IMG/VR virus record: IMGVR_UViG_3300007640_000108
Coordinates: 1 to 35,224 of that record
DNA length: 35,224 nt
From: a virus
Strand: one strand, 5' to 3'
The translations under genes were made by a program, and so were the position numbers. A model generated the notes under the pieces. The model saw nothing but the letters and a program-made list of their open reading frames with translations. It was not told the origin of the DNA and made no database searches. This document shows positions 1-8,821 of the stretch, piece after piece (the stretch's first letter is position 1; every line of letters starts with the position of its first letter).

Positions 1-1
1 A

Positions 2-97
2 GACGGGGCAATGAACGACTCTTTTAACACTACATTAGAAGGCGGGGATATTGACTTCATTGACTTTTCTGAATCTAATCCCTTTGGAGACCCATAA
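2..97 (+). CDS. C-terminal end of an upstream gene, probably neck protein gp14 (5' truncated)
   Basis: An open frame enters from the left edge and stops with TAA at 95-97, overlapping the ATG of the next gene by one base (TAATG). The 31 visible residues are acidic and end in ESNPFGDP. In T4-like phages gene 14 (head-tail neck protein) lies directly before gene 15, and the frame, strand and overlap all fit. Identification rests on position alone, because too little sequence is present to recognise a family. Confidence 0.5.
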   Translation, partial: DGAMNDSFNTTLEGGDIDFIDFSESNPFGDP

Positions 98-1383
98 TGT
101 TTGGTGATCATTTTTACCATCAAAGGATAAGGAAAGCGGTTGCCGTCTTTGGTTCGTTGTTCAACAACATTAACATTGTGAGAACTGATTCAGCTGGTAA
201 TACTTTATCTCAACAGAAAGTGCCTTTATCATATGCACCCAAAAGAGATTTTTTATCTCGTATAGATTCTATGCGAGACGGAGAAGATTACGAACGTCAA
301 GTTGCATTAAAATTGCCTAGAATATCTTTTGAAATATTAGCAATGAACTATGATGCAACAAGACAATTACCCAAAATGAATAATTGTCTCTCGTTTCCTA
401 CAAACTATAATGGTGGGGCTACAAAAGTATATACACCAGTTCCATATACCATATCTTTTCAATTAAATGCATATGCAAAATCACAAGACGATGCGTTGCA
501 AATTGTTGAACAAATTTTACCATATTTTACACCACACTATACTGTGACGGTAAAACCTTTAAGTGATCATGATATTAAAGAAGATACACCGATTACTATG
601 ACTGGTATTACCTTTTCAGATGATTATGAAGCACCATTAGAAAATCGCAGGACCATTATTTACACTTTAGATTTTGATATGAAAATTAATCTCTATAAAG
701 ATATTGCAAACAACACGTCTATTATTGAAGAGGCTTGTGTAGATTTTCTTAATCTTAATGCGTCTCCGGAAGAAGAATTGTTCTCTAAAGTTTGTGCTGA
801 CAGTGCGTTTGTAGCATCACCACTTTCTATTGATGCGGTAGAAGAAATCACATACACGGTTAATGATTTTGAAATAAGAAATCTTTCTGGTATACCAACA
901 TCATTATCAGTATCAGATCCTTTACACGGAACAGCGACAACATCCTTAACACAAACATTGACAACGGAAGAAGGTATCATTAAAGCCATAGGAACATACA
1001 CATATACTTCTGATAATGATTATAGTGGATTAGACTCATTTAATATTAGTGTATTAGGTGATTTTGGAACAAAATATTATCCAATTGCAGTTGATGTTGC
1101 AGCGGTATCAGATGCTATAAATGATACCGTGGCAGTCACTCAGGACACGCCTGAGACGTTTAATGTTAATACTAATGACCTATGGACCAACACTACACTA
1201 GTATTTTCTTTAGCCGCAGGTGGTGACCCAAGTAACGGTACAGTTGAGGTTTTAAATTCTGCAACTGGTGAATTTAGGTATACACCAAACTTAAGTTATA
1301 CTGGACCAGATTCGTTCGTCTATAGAGTTACTCCTGCAGTAGGAACTTCAGAAGTAGCAACTGTTAACATAACTGTGTTATAA
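97..1383 (+). CDS. 15: Tail sheath terminator/stabiliser gp15 with Ig-like C-terminal extension
   Basis: The first ~220 residues match T4 gp15, the hexameric protein that caps and stabilises the tail sheath and tube at the head-proximal end. The match includes the MFG..FY start, a PLSYA..DF segment and the near-identical block IVEQILPYFTPH (about residues 137-148). T4 gp15 is about 270 aa; this protein is 428 aa. The extra C-terminal part (about 245-428) holds two related beta-rich modules, each closing with a Y(T/S)(S/P)N..YSG.DSF-like signature (YTSDNDYSGLDSF and YTPNLSYTGPDSF). That signature is typical of cadherin-like/Big_9 (tandem-95) Ig-fold repeats. The start at 97 overlaps the upstream stop. 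The gp15 call is confident; that the extension decorates the tail neck surface is inferred. Confidence 0.88.
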   Translation: MFGDHFYHQRIRKAVAVFGSLFNNINIVRTDSAGNTLSQQKVPLSYAPKRDFLSRIDSMRDGEDYERQVALKLPRISFEILAMNYDATRQLPKMNNCLSFPTNYNGGATKVYTPVPYTISFQLNAYAKSQDDALQIVEQILPYFTPHYTVTVKPLSDHDIKEDTPITMTGITFSDDYEAPLENRRTIIYTLDFDMKINLYKDIANNTSIIEEACVDFLNLNASPEEELFSKVCADSAFVASPLSIDAVEEITYTVNDFEIRNLSGIPTSLSVSDPLHGTATTSLTQTLTTEEGIIKAIGTYTYTSDNDYSGLDSFNISVLGDFGTKYYPIAVDVAAVSDAINDTVAVTQDTPETFNVNTNDLWTNTTLVFSLAAGGDPSNGTVEVLNSATGEFRYTPNLSYTGPDSFVYRVTPAVGTSEVATVNITVL

Positions 1384-1386
1384 ACA

Positions 1387-1394
1387 CATAAATA
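1387..1394 (+). promoter_or_regulatory. Possible T4-type late promoter (7/8 match)
   Basis: CATAAATA differs from the T4 late box TATAAATA only at the first base. It lies in the 39-base gap after gp15, 28 bases before the ATG at 1423. That distance would give a leader of about 20 nt. It is weaker than the five exact boxes in this window. Confidence 0.4.
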
Positions 1395-1422
1395 AAACTA
1401 AGAAATTCGAGATCAGAATATC

Positions 1423-3030
1423 ATGGCAGATATAAAAGTTTCACAATTAACATTATTTTCACCAACATTAACCGATGAGGTTATTGTCAATGATGTAGAT
1501 ACTTTAACAACAAAAAGATCTACATTAGAGAGTATTCGTAATCTTGCGAATATTAACATTGATGATACTTCAGAAGGATCGTTGGTAACTGGTAAACTTG
1601 AAACCTCTACAGACCTTTTATTTAATGGGGCTTTAGAAGATAGGTATGGAAATACTGTAACAGACCTTTCAGAGTTAACAAGCACTGAAGCTGAAACTAT
1701 CGACGCAAAGTTGGGCACTGCAGCGGTTAACTATTTAATATTCAGAGAAACACAATCTGGATATGATAGTTCTAATACATTTTCAACTCTTACGTTTGAC
1801 GCTTCCGAAAATGGTTTATTATCTTCTAATGCCTTTGCTGGAGATGGAAAATTAGTTACTAATGTTGATAGCGCAAGACATTCTCTACTGTCTGATCTTG
1901 CAACGTTAGCCGAAACCGCAAATGTTGCAAAAGAAGTCTCTATAAAAAATCAGGATAACATCAATTTAAATTTTTATCCGACTTTTGTCGAATCATCTAC
2001 GGGTAATGATAGTGTTAGTATAGACCCACAACTATCATATAATCCATTTACTGGTCAGTTTGGTGGTGATGCTACAGAAGTTTTCTTTGTTGGAGATGGT
2101 TCTTTATTAGAAAATGTTTCGGGTGATGGTAAAGAAATAAGAGCATCCCTAACAGATTCGGACGATACGTTTAAAGTTATGTTTCGAATGCTTGACGCAG
2201 GGCTAGACAGTACTAACATAGATACTGCGTTCACCTATAACCCAGCTACTAATAGAATATCCGGAACCACAGAAACCGAACTGTTTTTGTATGGTGGTTC
2301 TCAATGGACCAATAAGACATATTCAAATGAAAGAGAACCGATTCATGTTAAAGAATATGTCACATTTAAAGGTAGCACAACTGGATTGGACAGCGTTGCT
2401 ACTATTGAATCATTTTTCATTGAAAACGGAACCGTTACTGCAGCTGCATTTGCCGGTGATGGTACACTGATAGAAAATGTAAATGCCGCTACTGCACTTA
2501 CAGCTACTAATGTTAATGTTATTGCAACAAGTGATCCCAGTACTCACTACTTACATTTTGGTAGTGTTTCTGGATCTGCGGCCGATGGTGTCAACGCAAA
2601 TGCTAATTTAAGACTAAACCCTTCAACGTTAAAAATAAACACTGTTAGTGATACTGGTTCTATGTATTTTGGTGCTGATAGTGATGTTGGTATATCATTA
2701 TCTGGAGTGCAATATGCATTTCAAGTGGTAAACAACGGATCATCATTTTATACTTTCACAGACACAAATAGTGTATGGTTTCCCAGTGGAGAAGATAATC
2801 CTACATTATATCTTCGAAGAGGCGATACGTATCGATTTGATATAACTACTACAAACCATCCTTTTGAAATACGATTGTCTAATGGTGGGGCTGCGTATAC
2901 TACTGGTGTTGTTAATAACGGCGTGGCCGTTGGTTATACGTACTTTAGTGTACCCATGAGTGCGCCTTCATCACTTTATTATCAATGTACAATTCACTCA
3001 GGAATGGGTGGAGTGATCAACGTAGTATAA
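1423..3030 (+). CDS. Virion structural protein with FxGDGxLxxNV repeats and C-terminal cupredoxin domain
   Basis: This 535-aa protein is probably part of the virion (fibre or whisker-like), judging by its place in the late operon between gp15 and the terminase and by its low-complexity, Ser/Thr/Asn-rich beta composition. Three copies of the motif F(A/V)GDGxL(V/L/I)xNV occur near residues 138, 222 and 343; this motif recurs in marine phage fibre-like proteins. Residues ~430-535 look like a cupredoxin: a beta sandwich with PTLYLRRGDTYRFD, HPFEIR, and YYQCTIHSGMGG near the C terminus. His479, Cys522, His525 and Met528 are placed like the type-1 copper ligands of amicyanin (C-x2-H-x2-M). The family of the first 430 residues is not recognised, and copper binding is an inference. 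Confidence 0.75.
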   Translation: MADIKVSQLTLFSPTLTDEVIVNDVDTLTTKRSTLESIRNLANINIDDTSEGSLVTGKLETSTDLLFNGALEDRYGNTVTDLSELTSTEAETIDAKLGTAAVNYLIFRETQSGYDSSNTFSTLTFDASENGLLSSNAFAGDGKLVTNVDSARHSLLSDLATLAETANVAKEVSIKNQDNINLNFYPTFVESSTGNDSVSIDPQLSYNPFTGQFGGDATEVFFVGDGSLLENVSGDGKEIRASLTDSDDTFKVMFRMLDAGLDSTNIDTAFTYNPATNRISGTTETELFLYGGSQWTNKTYSNEREPIHVKEYVTFKGSTTGLDSVATIESFFIENGTVTAAAFAGDGTLIENVNAATALTATNVNVIATSDPSTHYLHFGSVSGSAADGVNANANLRLNPSTLKINTVSDTGSMYFGADSDVGISLSGVQYAFQVVNNGSSFYTFTDTNSVWFPSGEDNPTLYLRRGDTYRFDITTTNHPFEIRLSNGGAAYTTGVVNNGVAVGYTYFSVPMSAPSSLYYQCTIHSGMGGVINVV

Positions 3031-3033
3031 AAT

Positions 3034-6000
3034 ATGCACAACAGGATTGTCGATAAAAAACGCAGAAATATAAATCTGCGAGAGATGCAAGTGGAAAATG
3101 TTCTGCCCGAACATTTTGCAACTTACTATCCAAAATTTATCTCACTGTTGAAACGTTATTATGAGTTCCAAGACCAGAACAATTCAACTGAATTGTTGAA
3201 TCATCTTTTTGCTACTAGGGATGTCAACGAAACCGACATTACTTTGTTGAATTATATTGAAGATGAATTACTTTTGGGGGAAACATATTTTGAAGGGTTT
3301 GGTGATAAAGAAAACAATCCGGAAGAATTACGAGCTGCAGCCAATTTTTCAAGCATCATGTTTCGTTCTAAGGGAACCAAGTTTGCCATAGAATGGTTTT
3401 TTCGATCCTTTTATGGTGAAGACGTTGAGGTTTTGTATCCCAAAGAAAACATTTTTAAAGTCGGCGAAGTCGACTCTCAGATAGGATCTGATTCTTTAAA
3501 ATATATCACAGACGATAAACTCTACCAGACATTTGCACTATTGGTTCGAACCGGAATTTCTATAACTAAATGGAAGGATGTTTTTAAACTATTTGCACAC
3601 CCAGCTGGAATGTATTTAAGTGGAGAAGTAATAATTTCTGACGTTGTTAGTTCTCCGGTCACACTTACAAACGATTCTATCATTACATATGAAAATATTG
3701 CTTATAATTTTTCCGCAACAACAACAGTGAGTGAAGGCGTGCAGTATTCTTTTACAGTTAACACAACCGACACTAGGACATATAACACATATGATGCTGT
3801 ATATTGGTATGGTGTGCATGGCACAACTGAAGATGCAGACTTTGGAGTTAACTTTAAAAACGGAGACACCGGGCTTCCATCTTTAGAAACTGCACAATAT
3901 GTTGAAATAGAAAATGGAGTTGGTTCCTTTACAATAAACACTGTAATAGATCCTATAGATAATCCTCCAGAATCACAAGAACAGTTTACAGTTGTAGTTA
4001 TAGACCGTAGCGGCCGAACAATCGCAACAATACCTTGTAATCTAAATGATGTTGTTCCGAACTGGACAGTCAACACAACTCCATCGATTATTGCACCTGA
4101 AGGAACCACCTTTGTGTTTACGATTGGTGGAACAAATTTACCATATGGAGGAGAAACTACTCTTAGGTGGTATTTGGATGGTTCTAGTCAAGCGACTGAT
4201 GCGGATTTCGAAGGAACAATCCCAACAACATCCGGTGAAGCAGAAGAAATCATAATTACCGGCGGGACAGGTTCCTTTAGTATTAAATCGTTAGTTGATG
4301 GTTCCGCTGATAGTGGTGATGAAACAGCGGTATTTAATATTATCAACGAAAATAATGTAGTGGTTGCATCAGAGACCATAACATTACAAGATGTTGTTCC
4401 TTCAATAGTTGTTACGGTCGATGATGTTGTGGAAGGAACATCAATTCAGGCCAACGTGGTTATTGGTACTTATGCTGAGGGAGACACTTTAAGTTGGACT
4501 ATAACGGGTGATGCTTCATCAGACAGTAGAGTTTCAAACAACAGTGGAACAGCAACATACGCACATAACAGTGGTTCTGGTATAACAATAACTGTGCCAA
4601 CTTCTGCACTTTCAACATTCCAAGGTATAACTGCTGGGAATTTTGAGGTTGTTGATGACAGTATGATATCTTCTCCAACTGGTACTGACCCATTTAATAT
4701 TGTAGATGAGGATCCTGTATACACGTTGTCAGCATCACCAGCTGGAGCAGGATCTAACGATACCGTAACATTTACAATTGGTGGAACCAATATTGACCCT
4801 GCACAAGATTACTATTTTTATGTAACTTTAGGTGACGGTAATGCAACCGATTTTGTCGATTCTCCATTACCAGAATCTGGCACGAGAAGATTAATAAGTG
4901 CTCCAGGCACATCTACCACATTAACTTACGCAACTTTGCCTGCAGATAGGTTTTATGAAGCCTTAATTAGTGAAACTATTAACGGAGCTCCAGTAGCAGA
5001 CATATACATGGAAGCTTTATTGACTACGACATCGGTAACTCCAAGTGCTACAAATATTAATGAAGGTGATACCATCACGTTCACAATCTCAAATGCACCT
5101 GACGGTGATTGTAAATACTGGTTTACTGGTGATGTTAGTGCAAACGATTTTACCAGTATTACGACGAATTTGGGTAACACTGGAGGGTTTGCGGATATCA
5201 ATTCACCCGCAAACGTTACTGTAGCTGGAGGCGCAGCAACTATTACTGCGGTATTGAATAATGATATTGTTAGAGAAGGGGTTGAAACATTCACTTTAGT
5301 CGTGGGTTCTCCCGCTGTAACTCCAACATTCCAAACATCTGCGATTGCAGAAACAACAACAATTACCGTTAATGATACTTCTGTAGCTACATATAGTGTG
5401 GCAAATTACACTGATGATGTGTCCGAAGTTGTTGCAACAAGTGTAAACGAAGGTGACAATTTGTATATCGGAGTTACGATTAGTAACCAACAGCCGGTCG
5501 AAAACTTGTTCATTGAACTGACTGGGCCCGGAGCTGCTTATTATACTAATTCAACTGAAGTTGATACGAGTGTGCCGGGAGGAACATCTTATGCTGTTAT
5601 TGGTGCATTGGCGGATAACAGTGTTCTTGACGGACCTAGAGATGTTAACATTGGTGTCTATGTAAATGGTTATAGTGGATCTGGTGGAACTTTAGTAGCA
5701 TCAACAACTGTAACGCTGAATGATAATTCCGTTACCACATCACTAACTGCGGTCAATCCAACGCCAGACCCAATTGAAAATGGTAGTACCATAACATTTG
5801 ATGTTGATGTGACTAACATGGTATTACCCAATACTGTCGAAATTCGTTTGGCAGATTTCGAAACGGTTCAATGCGATCTAACGGTAGGCAATTCGATTAT
5901 TTCGGCTTATGAAGACCCAATTAGTGCAGGAATTGAAATAGGTCAAGCCGCTTGGGCAGATCAGTCTGGTAAAATTAAAATCGGTGTTGTCGAATCAATT

Positions 6001-6768
6001 AGTCCTACGCCAACATCTGGTAAATACAATATACAACTGAACAATCTTGGAATTGTTACGACAGAAACGACAACTGTTTACTTTATTCCAGAAGAATCTG
6101 GTGCACAATCATTCGATTTACCATGGCAAGATGTTGAACTAACTACTCTCAAAACAACTTTCACAGTTGATGTTTTGGATCCGAACGAACTATCCGGTAC
6201 CAGAGATTATACGTTTGCAGTTTATGAAAACGTTACTGATGCCGGATCCGCTTCAACAGCAACAGAAACAATAACTGTCCAACATTCAATTGTAGATTTA
6301 GGGGAATCACCTTATGTTATAATTTCTCCAGATGTTAGCGATTTTAATACAGCGCCATCAGCTTCTATTACTATAGGAAATAATGGTCGAATAAGTTGGA
6401 GCGGTGCGGTTGCATCTCGAAACAGCATCCCTTGGCCGTCTGGAACATCATATCCATGGATAGACAATTTGGTTCACAACACTTCTGACTATGCAGTTAG
6501 GTATTTAGATGAGGGTGGTCAACAACAACAATTCCAAACAAGTGATTTAAGTTTATTTTCAGATGACACTTCTTTGGCAGATACACCAACAGGGACATCT
6601 ATAAATGGGTACTATACATTAAGCAGTTCTAGAACTTGGAGCGTAACAGACACAAGTTCAAACGGCGTTGAAGTTCAAGCTCGAGGAGTACTACAAATTG
6701 CAGATGTTGCTACATATACAGTACTTGCAGAAGTTAGACTTATATTAACAGCAAATTATGAGAGATAA
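3034..6768 (+). CDS. Large virion protein: conserved N-terminal domain plus array of Ig/Calx-beta-like modules
   Basis: The 1244-aa product has a mostly helical N-terminal domain (about 1-205: VLPEHFATYYPKFISLLKRYYEF ... RSKGTKFAIEWFFRSFYGE ... KLFAHPAGMYLSGEV). I recognise this domain from structural proteins of marine T4-like phages, but its function is unknown. It is followed by at least five or six beta modules of ~110-120 aa. Their recurring elements are (N/S/A)EG..(F/Y)(T/S)FT(I/V), ATDADF-like turns and closing (T/V)TLxDxxV linkers (LNDVVP near 337, LQDVVP near 451, then VNDTSV and LNDNSV). These resemble Calx-beta/Ig repeats. The C-terminal ~150 residues are different and may form a tip. 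The N-terminal domain probably anchors the protein and the array projects from it. The ATG follows the previous stop by 3 bases without a clear ribosome site; residue 18 (Met, nt 3085) is an alternative start. Confidence 0.75.
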   Translation: MHNRIVDKKRRNINLREMQVENVLPEHFATYYPKFISLLKRYYEFQDQNNSTELLNHLFATRDVNETDITLLNYIEDELLLGETYFEGFGDKENNPEELRAAANFSSIMFRSKGTKFAIEWFFRSFYGEDVEVLYPKENIFKVGEVDSQIGSDSLKYITDDKLYQTFALLVRTGISITKWKDVFKLFAHPAGMYLSGEVIISDVVSSPVTLTNDSIITYENIAYNFSATTTVSEGVQYSFTVNTTDTRTYNTYDAVYWYGVHGTTEDADFGVNFKNGDTGLPSLETAQYVEIENGVGSFTINTVIDPIDNPPESQEQFTVVVIDRSGRTIATIPCNLNDVVPNWTVNTTPSIIAPEGTTFVFTIGGTNLPYGGETTLRWYLDGSSQATDADFEGTIPTTSGEAEEIIITGGTGSFSIKSLVDGSADSGDETAVFNIINENNVVVASETITLQDVVPSIVVTVDDVVEGTSIQANVVIGTYAEGDTLSWTITGDASSDSRVSNNSGTATYAHNSGSGITITVPTSALSTFQGITAGNFEVVDDSMISSPTGTDPFNIVDEDPVYTLSASPAGAGSNDTVTFTIGGTNIDPAQDYYFYVTLGDGNATDFVDSPLPESGTRRLISAPGTSTTLTYATLPADRFYEALISETINGAPVADIYMEALLTTTSVTPSATNINEGDTITFTISNAPDGDCKYWFTGDVSANDFTSITTNLGNTGGFADINSPANVTVAGGAATITAVLNNDIVREGVETFTLVVGSPAVTPTFQTSAIAETTTITVNDTSVATYSVANYTDDVSEVVATSVNEGDNLYIGVTISNQQPVENLFIELTGPGAAYYTNSTEVDTSVPGGTSYAVIGALADNSVLDGPRDVNIGVYVNGYSGSGGTLVASTTVTLNDNSVTTSLTAVNPTPDPIENGSTITFDVDVTNMVLPNTVEIRLADFETVQCDLTVGNSIISAYEDPISAGIEIGQAAWADQSGKIKIGVVESISPTPTSGKYNIQLNNLGIVTTETTTVYFIPEESGAQSFDLPWQDVELTTLKTTFTVDVLDPNELSGTRDYTFAVYENVTDAGSASTATETITVQHSIVDLGESPYVIISPDVSDFNTAPSASITIGNNGRISWSGAVASRNSIPWPSGTSYPWIDNLVHNTSDYAVRYLDEGGQQQQFQTSDLSLFSDDTSLADTPTGTSINGYYTLSSSRTWSVTDTSSNGVEVQARGVLQIADVATYTVLAEVRLILTANYER

Positions 6769-6773
6769 AAATT

Positions 6774-7127
6774 ATGAACGATAAAGACCCGATAAAATAT
6801 GATTATGATTATTCTCGAGCTACCTATTATGAACTAATTGAAAAAGGTAAAGAGTCTCTTGATCTCATGATTGAAGTTGCACGAGAATCAGAACATCCTC
6901 GTGCGTTTGAAGTTTTATCAGGCCTGATTAAAAATCTTTCCGACACAAACGACAAACTTATGGATCTTAATAAGAAACATAAAGATATTAATATGCCCGA
7001 TAAAAACGAAGCGAAACAAATTACAAATAATAATGTGTTCTTAGGGAGTACAACAGACCTACAACGACTATTACGTAATGAAGAAAAGGTGATTGCAGAT
7101 GACTCAAGCCATACGAATGTCAAATGA
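6774..7127 (+). CDS. 16: Terminase small subunit gp16
   Basis: A 117-aa, mainly helical, highly charged protein. It regulates the DNA-packaging motor by binding DNA and stimulating the large subunit. The central stretch ESEHPRAFEVLSGLIKNLSD followed by NDKLMDLNKKHKDI is characteristic of gp16 of exo-T-evens, and the gene lies immediately 5' of gp17, as in all T4-like phages. Its 3' end overlaps the gp17 start by 29 bases, so the two are probably translationally coupled. It is shorter than T4 gp16 (164 aa), as usual in marine relatives. Confidence 0.88.
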   Translation: MNDKDPIKYDYDYSRATYYELIEKGKESLDLMIEVARESEHPRAFEVLSGLIKNLSDTNDKLMDLNKKHKDINMPDKNEAKQITNNNVFLGSTTDLQRLLRNEEKVIADDSSHTNVK

Positions 7128-8718
7128 TACTTATCAATACAATCATCTAGTAAAGAAAGACGGTGTTGTTCAAGAATGGACACAAGAAGAGGTTATTGAG
7201 TATGCAAAATGTATGGGAAATCCCGCATATTTTGCGGAAACATATGTTAAAATTATTTCATTGGATAGGGGTCTTGTTCCTTTTTCTCTTTACCCCTATC
7301 AAGAAAAAATGTTCAAACATTTTAACGATAATCGTTTTAACATTGTACTTGCTTGTCGACAATCTGGCAAATCAATTTCATCAGTCGCCTATCTTCTCTG
7401 GTATGCAATTTTCAATCCCGAAAAAACCATTGCTGTACTGGCTAACAAAGGTTCCACTTCGCGAGAAATGCTTGGACGTATTACACTTATGCTCGAGAAT
7501 TTGCCTTTCTTTTTACAACCTGGTTGCAAAACTCTTAATAAGGGTTCTATCGATTTTTCTAATAACTCTAGGATTGTTGCTGCTTCCACTAGCGGCTCTT
7601 CTATTCGGGGTATGTCTGTTAATTTGCTCTATCTCGATGAGTTTGCTTTTGTCGAGCGAGCAGCTGAGTTTTACACTTCCACCTATCCTGTTGTCTCTGC
7701 CGGTAAAGATACAAAGGTTATCATCACATCTACGGCAAACGGTATCGGAAATATATTCCACAAAATATGGGAAGGCGCGAACCAAGGGGTAAACGAATTT
7801 ATCCCATTCCGTGTGGATTGGTGGGATGTGCCCGGAAGAGATGAAGAGTGGAAGTTGCAAACTATTAATAACACTTCACTTTTACAGTTCGATCAAGAAT
7901 TTGGGAACACTTTTTTTGGTACTGGCGATACTTTAATAAACGCCAATACTCTTATGGAATTGCGAGCCAAAAATCCTATCACACATTTAGAGGGTGGTGA
8001 TCTTCTTGTATATGAAGAAACACAACCCGAGCACGATTACATCATGTGTGTTGATGTAAGTAAGGGAAGAGGACAGGACTATTCTACATTTAATATCATC
8101 GACATTAGCTCGAGACCTTTTAAACAGGTGGCTGTGTATCGCTGTAACACTATCTCGCCCCTGCTCTTTCCTAATATTATCTATAAGTATGCGAAAGTCT
8201 ACAATGAAGCTTACGTTGTAGTAGAATCTAATGATCAGGGTACAGTAGTTTGTAATGGATTATATTTAGATTTTGAGTATGAAAACATGCATGTGGAGTC
8301 TGTAACAAAAAACAAATTAGGAATTGAAATGAACAGAAAAACCAAACGTCTTGGTTGTTCAGGTATCAAAGATTTGTTAGAAGAACATAAATTAGAAATT
8401 GTAGATGAAAATACTATTTTAGAAATATCTACATTTATTGCAAAGGGTCAGTCTTATGAGGCTAGTGATGGCAATCATGATGACTTAATGATGAATCTTG
8501 TGATGTTTGGATTTTTCTCTACAGGAACATATTTTTCAGACTTAACGGATATTAACATGAAAGATATGTTGTTCAATCAAAGAATGCAACAGATCGAAAA
8601 TGATCTTGTTCCCTTTGGTTTTCATGACGATGGTACTGATATAATCGAAGAAATTGAAGCTGAAGAAAAAATGAAACATCATGGATGGCAAATACCATTC
8701 GAACCAGATGTATGGTAG
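7099..8718 (+). CDS. 17: Terminase large subunit gp17 (packaging ATPase/nuclease)
   Basis: The motor that translocates DNA into the prohead and cuts the concatemer. The ATPase domain has the Walker A variant CRQSGKS (residues ~86-92), the Walker B LLYLDEF (Asp180-Glu181) and coupling motif TSTAN (~210). The RNase H-like nuclease domain shows CVDVSKGRGQDYS (Asp319), VVVESND (Glu376) and a late GNHDDL acidic motif. At 539 aa it is shorter than T4 gp17 (610 aa). The ATG at 7099 is chosen because AAGG lies nine bases upstream. An in-frame TTG at 7093 and an ATG at 7123 also exist. It overlaps the end of gp16. Confidence 0.97.
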   Translation: MTQAIRMSNDTYQYNHLVKKDGVVQEWTQEEVIEYAKCMGNPAYFAETYVKIISLDRGLVPFSLYPYQEKMFKHFNDNRFNIVLACRQSGKSISSVAYLLWYAIFNPEKTIAVLANKGSTSREMLGRITLMLENLPFFLQPGCKTLNKGSIDFSNNSRIVAASTSGSSIRGMSVNLLYLDEFAFVERAAEFYTSTYPVVSAGKDTKVIITSTANGIGNIFHKIWEGANQGVNEFIPFRVDWWDVPGRDEEWKLQTINNTSLLQFDQEFGNTFFGTGDTLINANTLMELRAKNPITHLEGGDLLVYEETQPEHDYIMCVDVSKGRGQDYSTFNIIDISSRPFKQVAVYRCNTISPLLFPNIIYKYAKVYNEAYVVVESNDQGTVVCNGLYLDFEYENMHVESVTKNKLGIEMNRKTKRLGCSGIKDLLEEHKLEIVDENTILEISTFIAKGQSYEASDGNHDDLMMNLVMFGFFSTGTYFSDLTDINMKDMLFNQRMQQIENDLVPFGFHDDGTDIIEEIEAEEKMKHHGWQIPFEPDVW

Positions 8719-8750
8719 TGTCTAATTAAATATGTTAGAATTTCATAGTA

Positions 8751-8758
8751 TATAAATA
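8751..8758 (+). promoter_or_regulatory. T4-type late promoter before gp18
   Basis: An exact TATAAATA, the -10-like box read by RNA polymerase carrying gp55. It sits in the 103-base gap between gp17 and gp18, 63 bases before the gp18 ATG. A good ribosome site (AAAAAAGGA) follows at about 8805-8813. Confidence 0.8.
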
Positions 8759-8821
8759 AATACATTGAGTTTAATCCGTATTATGTAATCTTATTTATGT
8801 TAACGAAAAAAGGACACGATT

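Noticed and set aside
7093-7127. Frameshift joining gp16 and gp17
   Set aside because: Both proteins have complete family termini, and gp17 has its own ribosome site. A simple overlap explains the arrangement.
7163-7792. 209-aa + strand ORF inside gp17
   Set aside because: It is out of frame with the strongly supported terminase, has a hydrophobic low-information product and no ribosome site.
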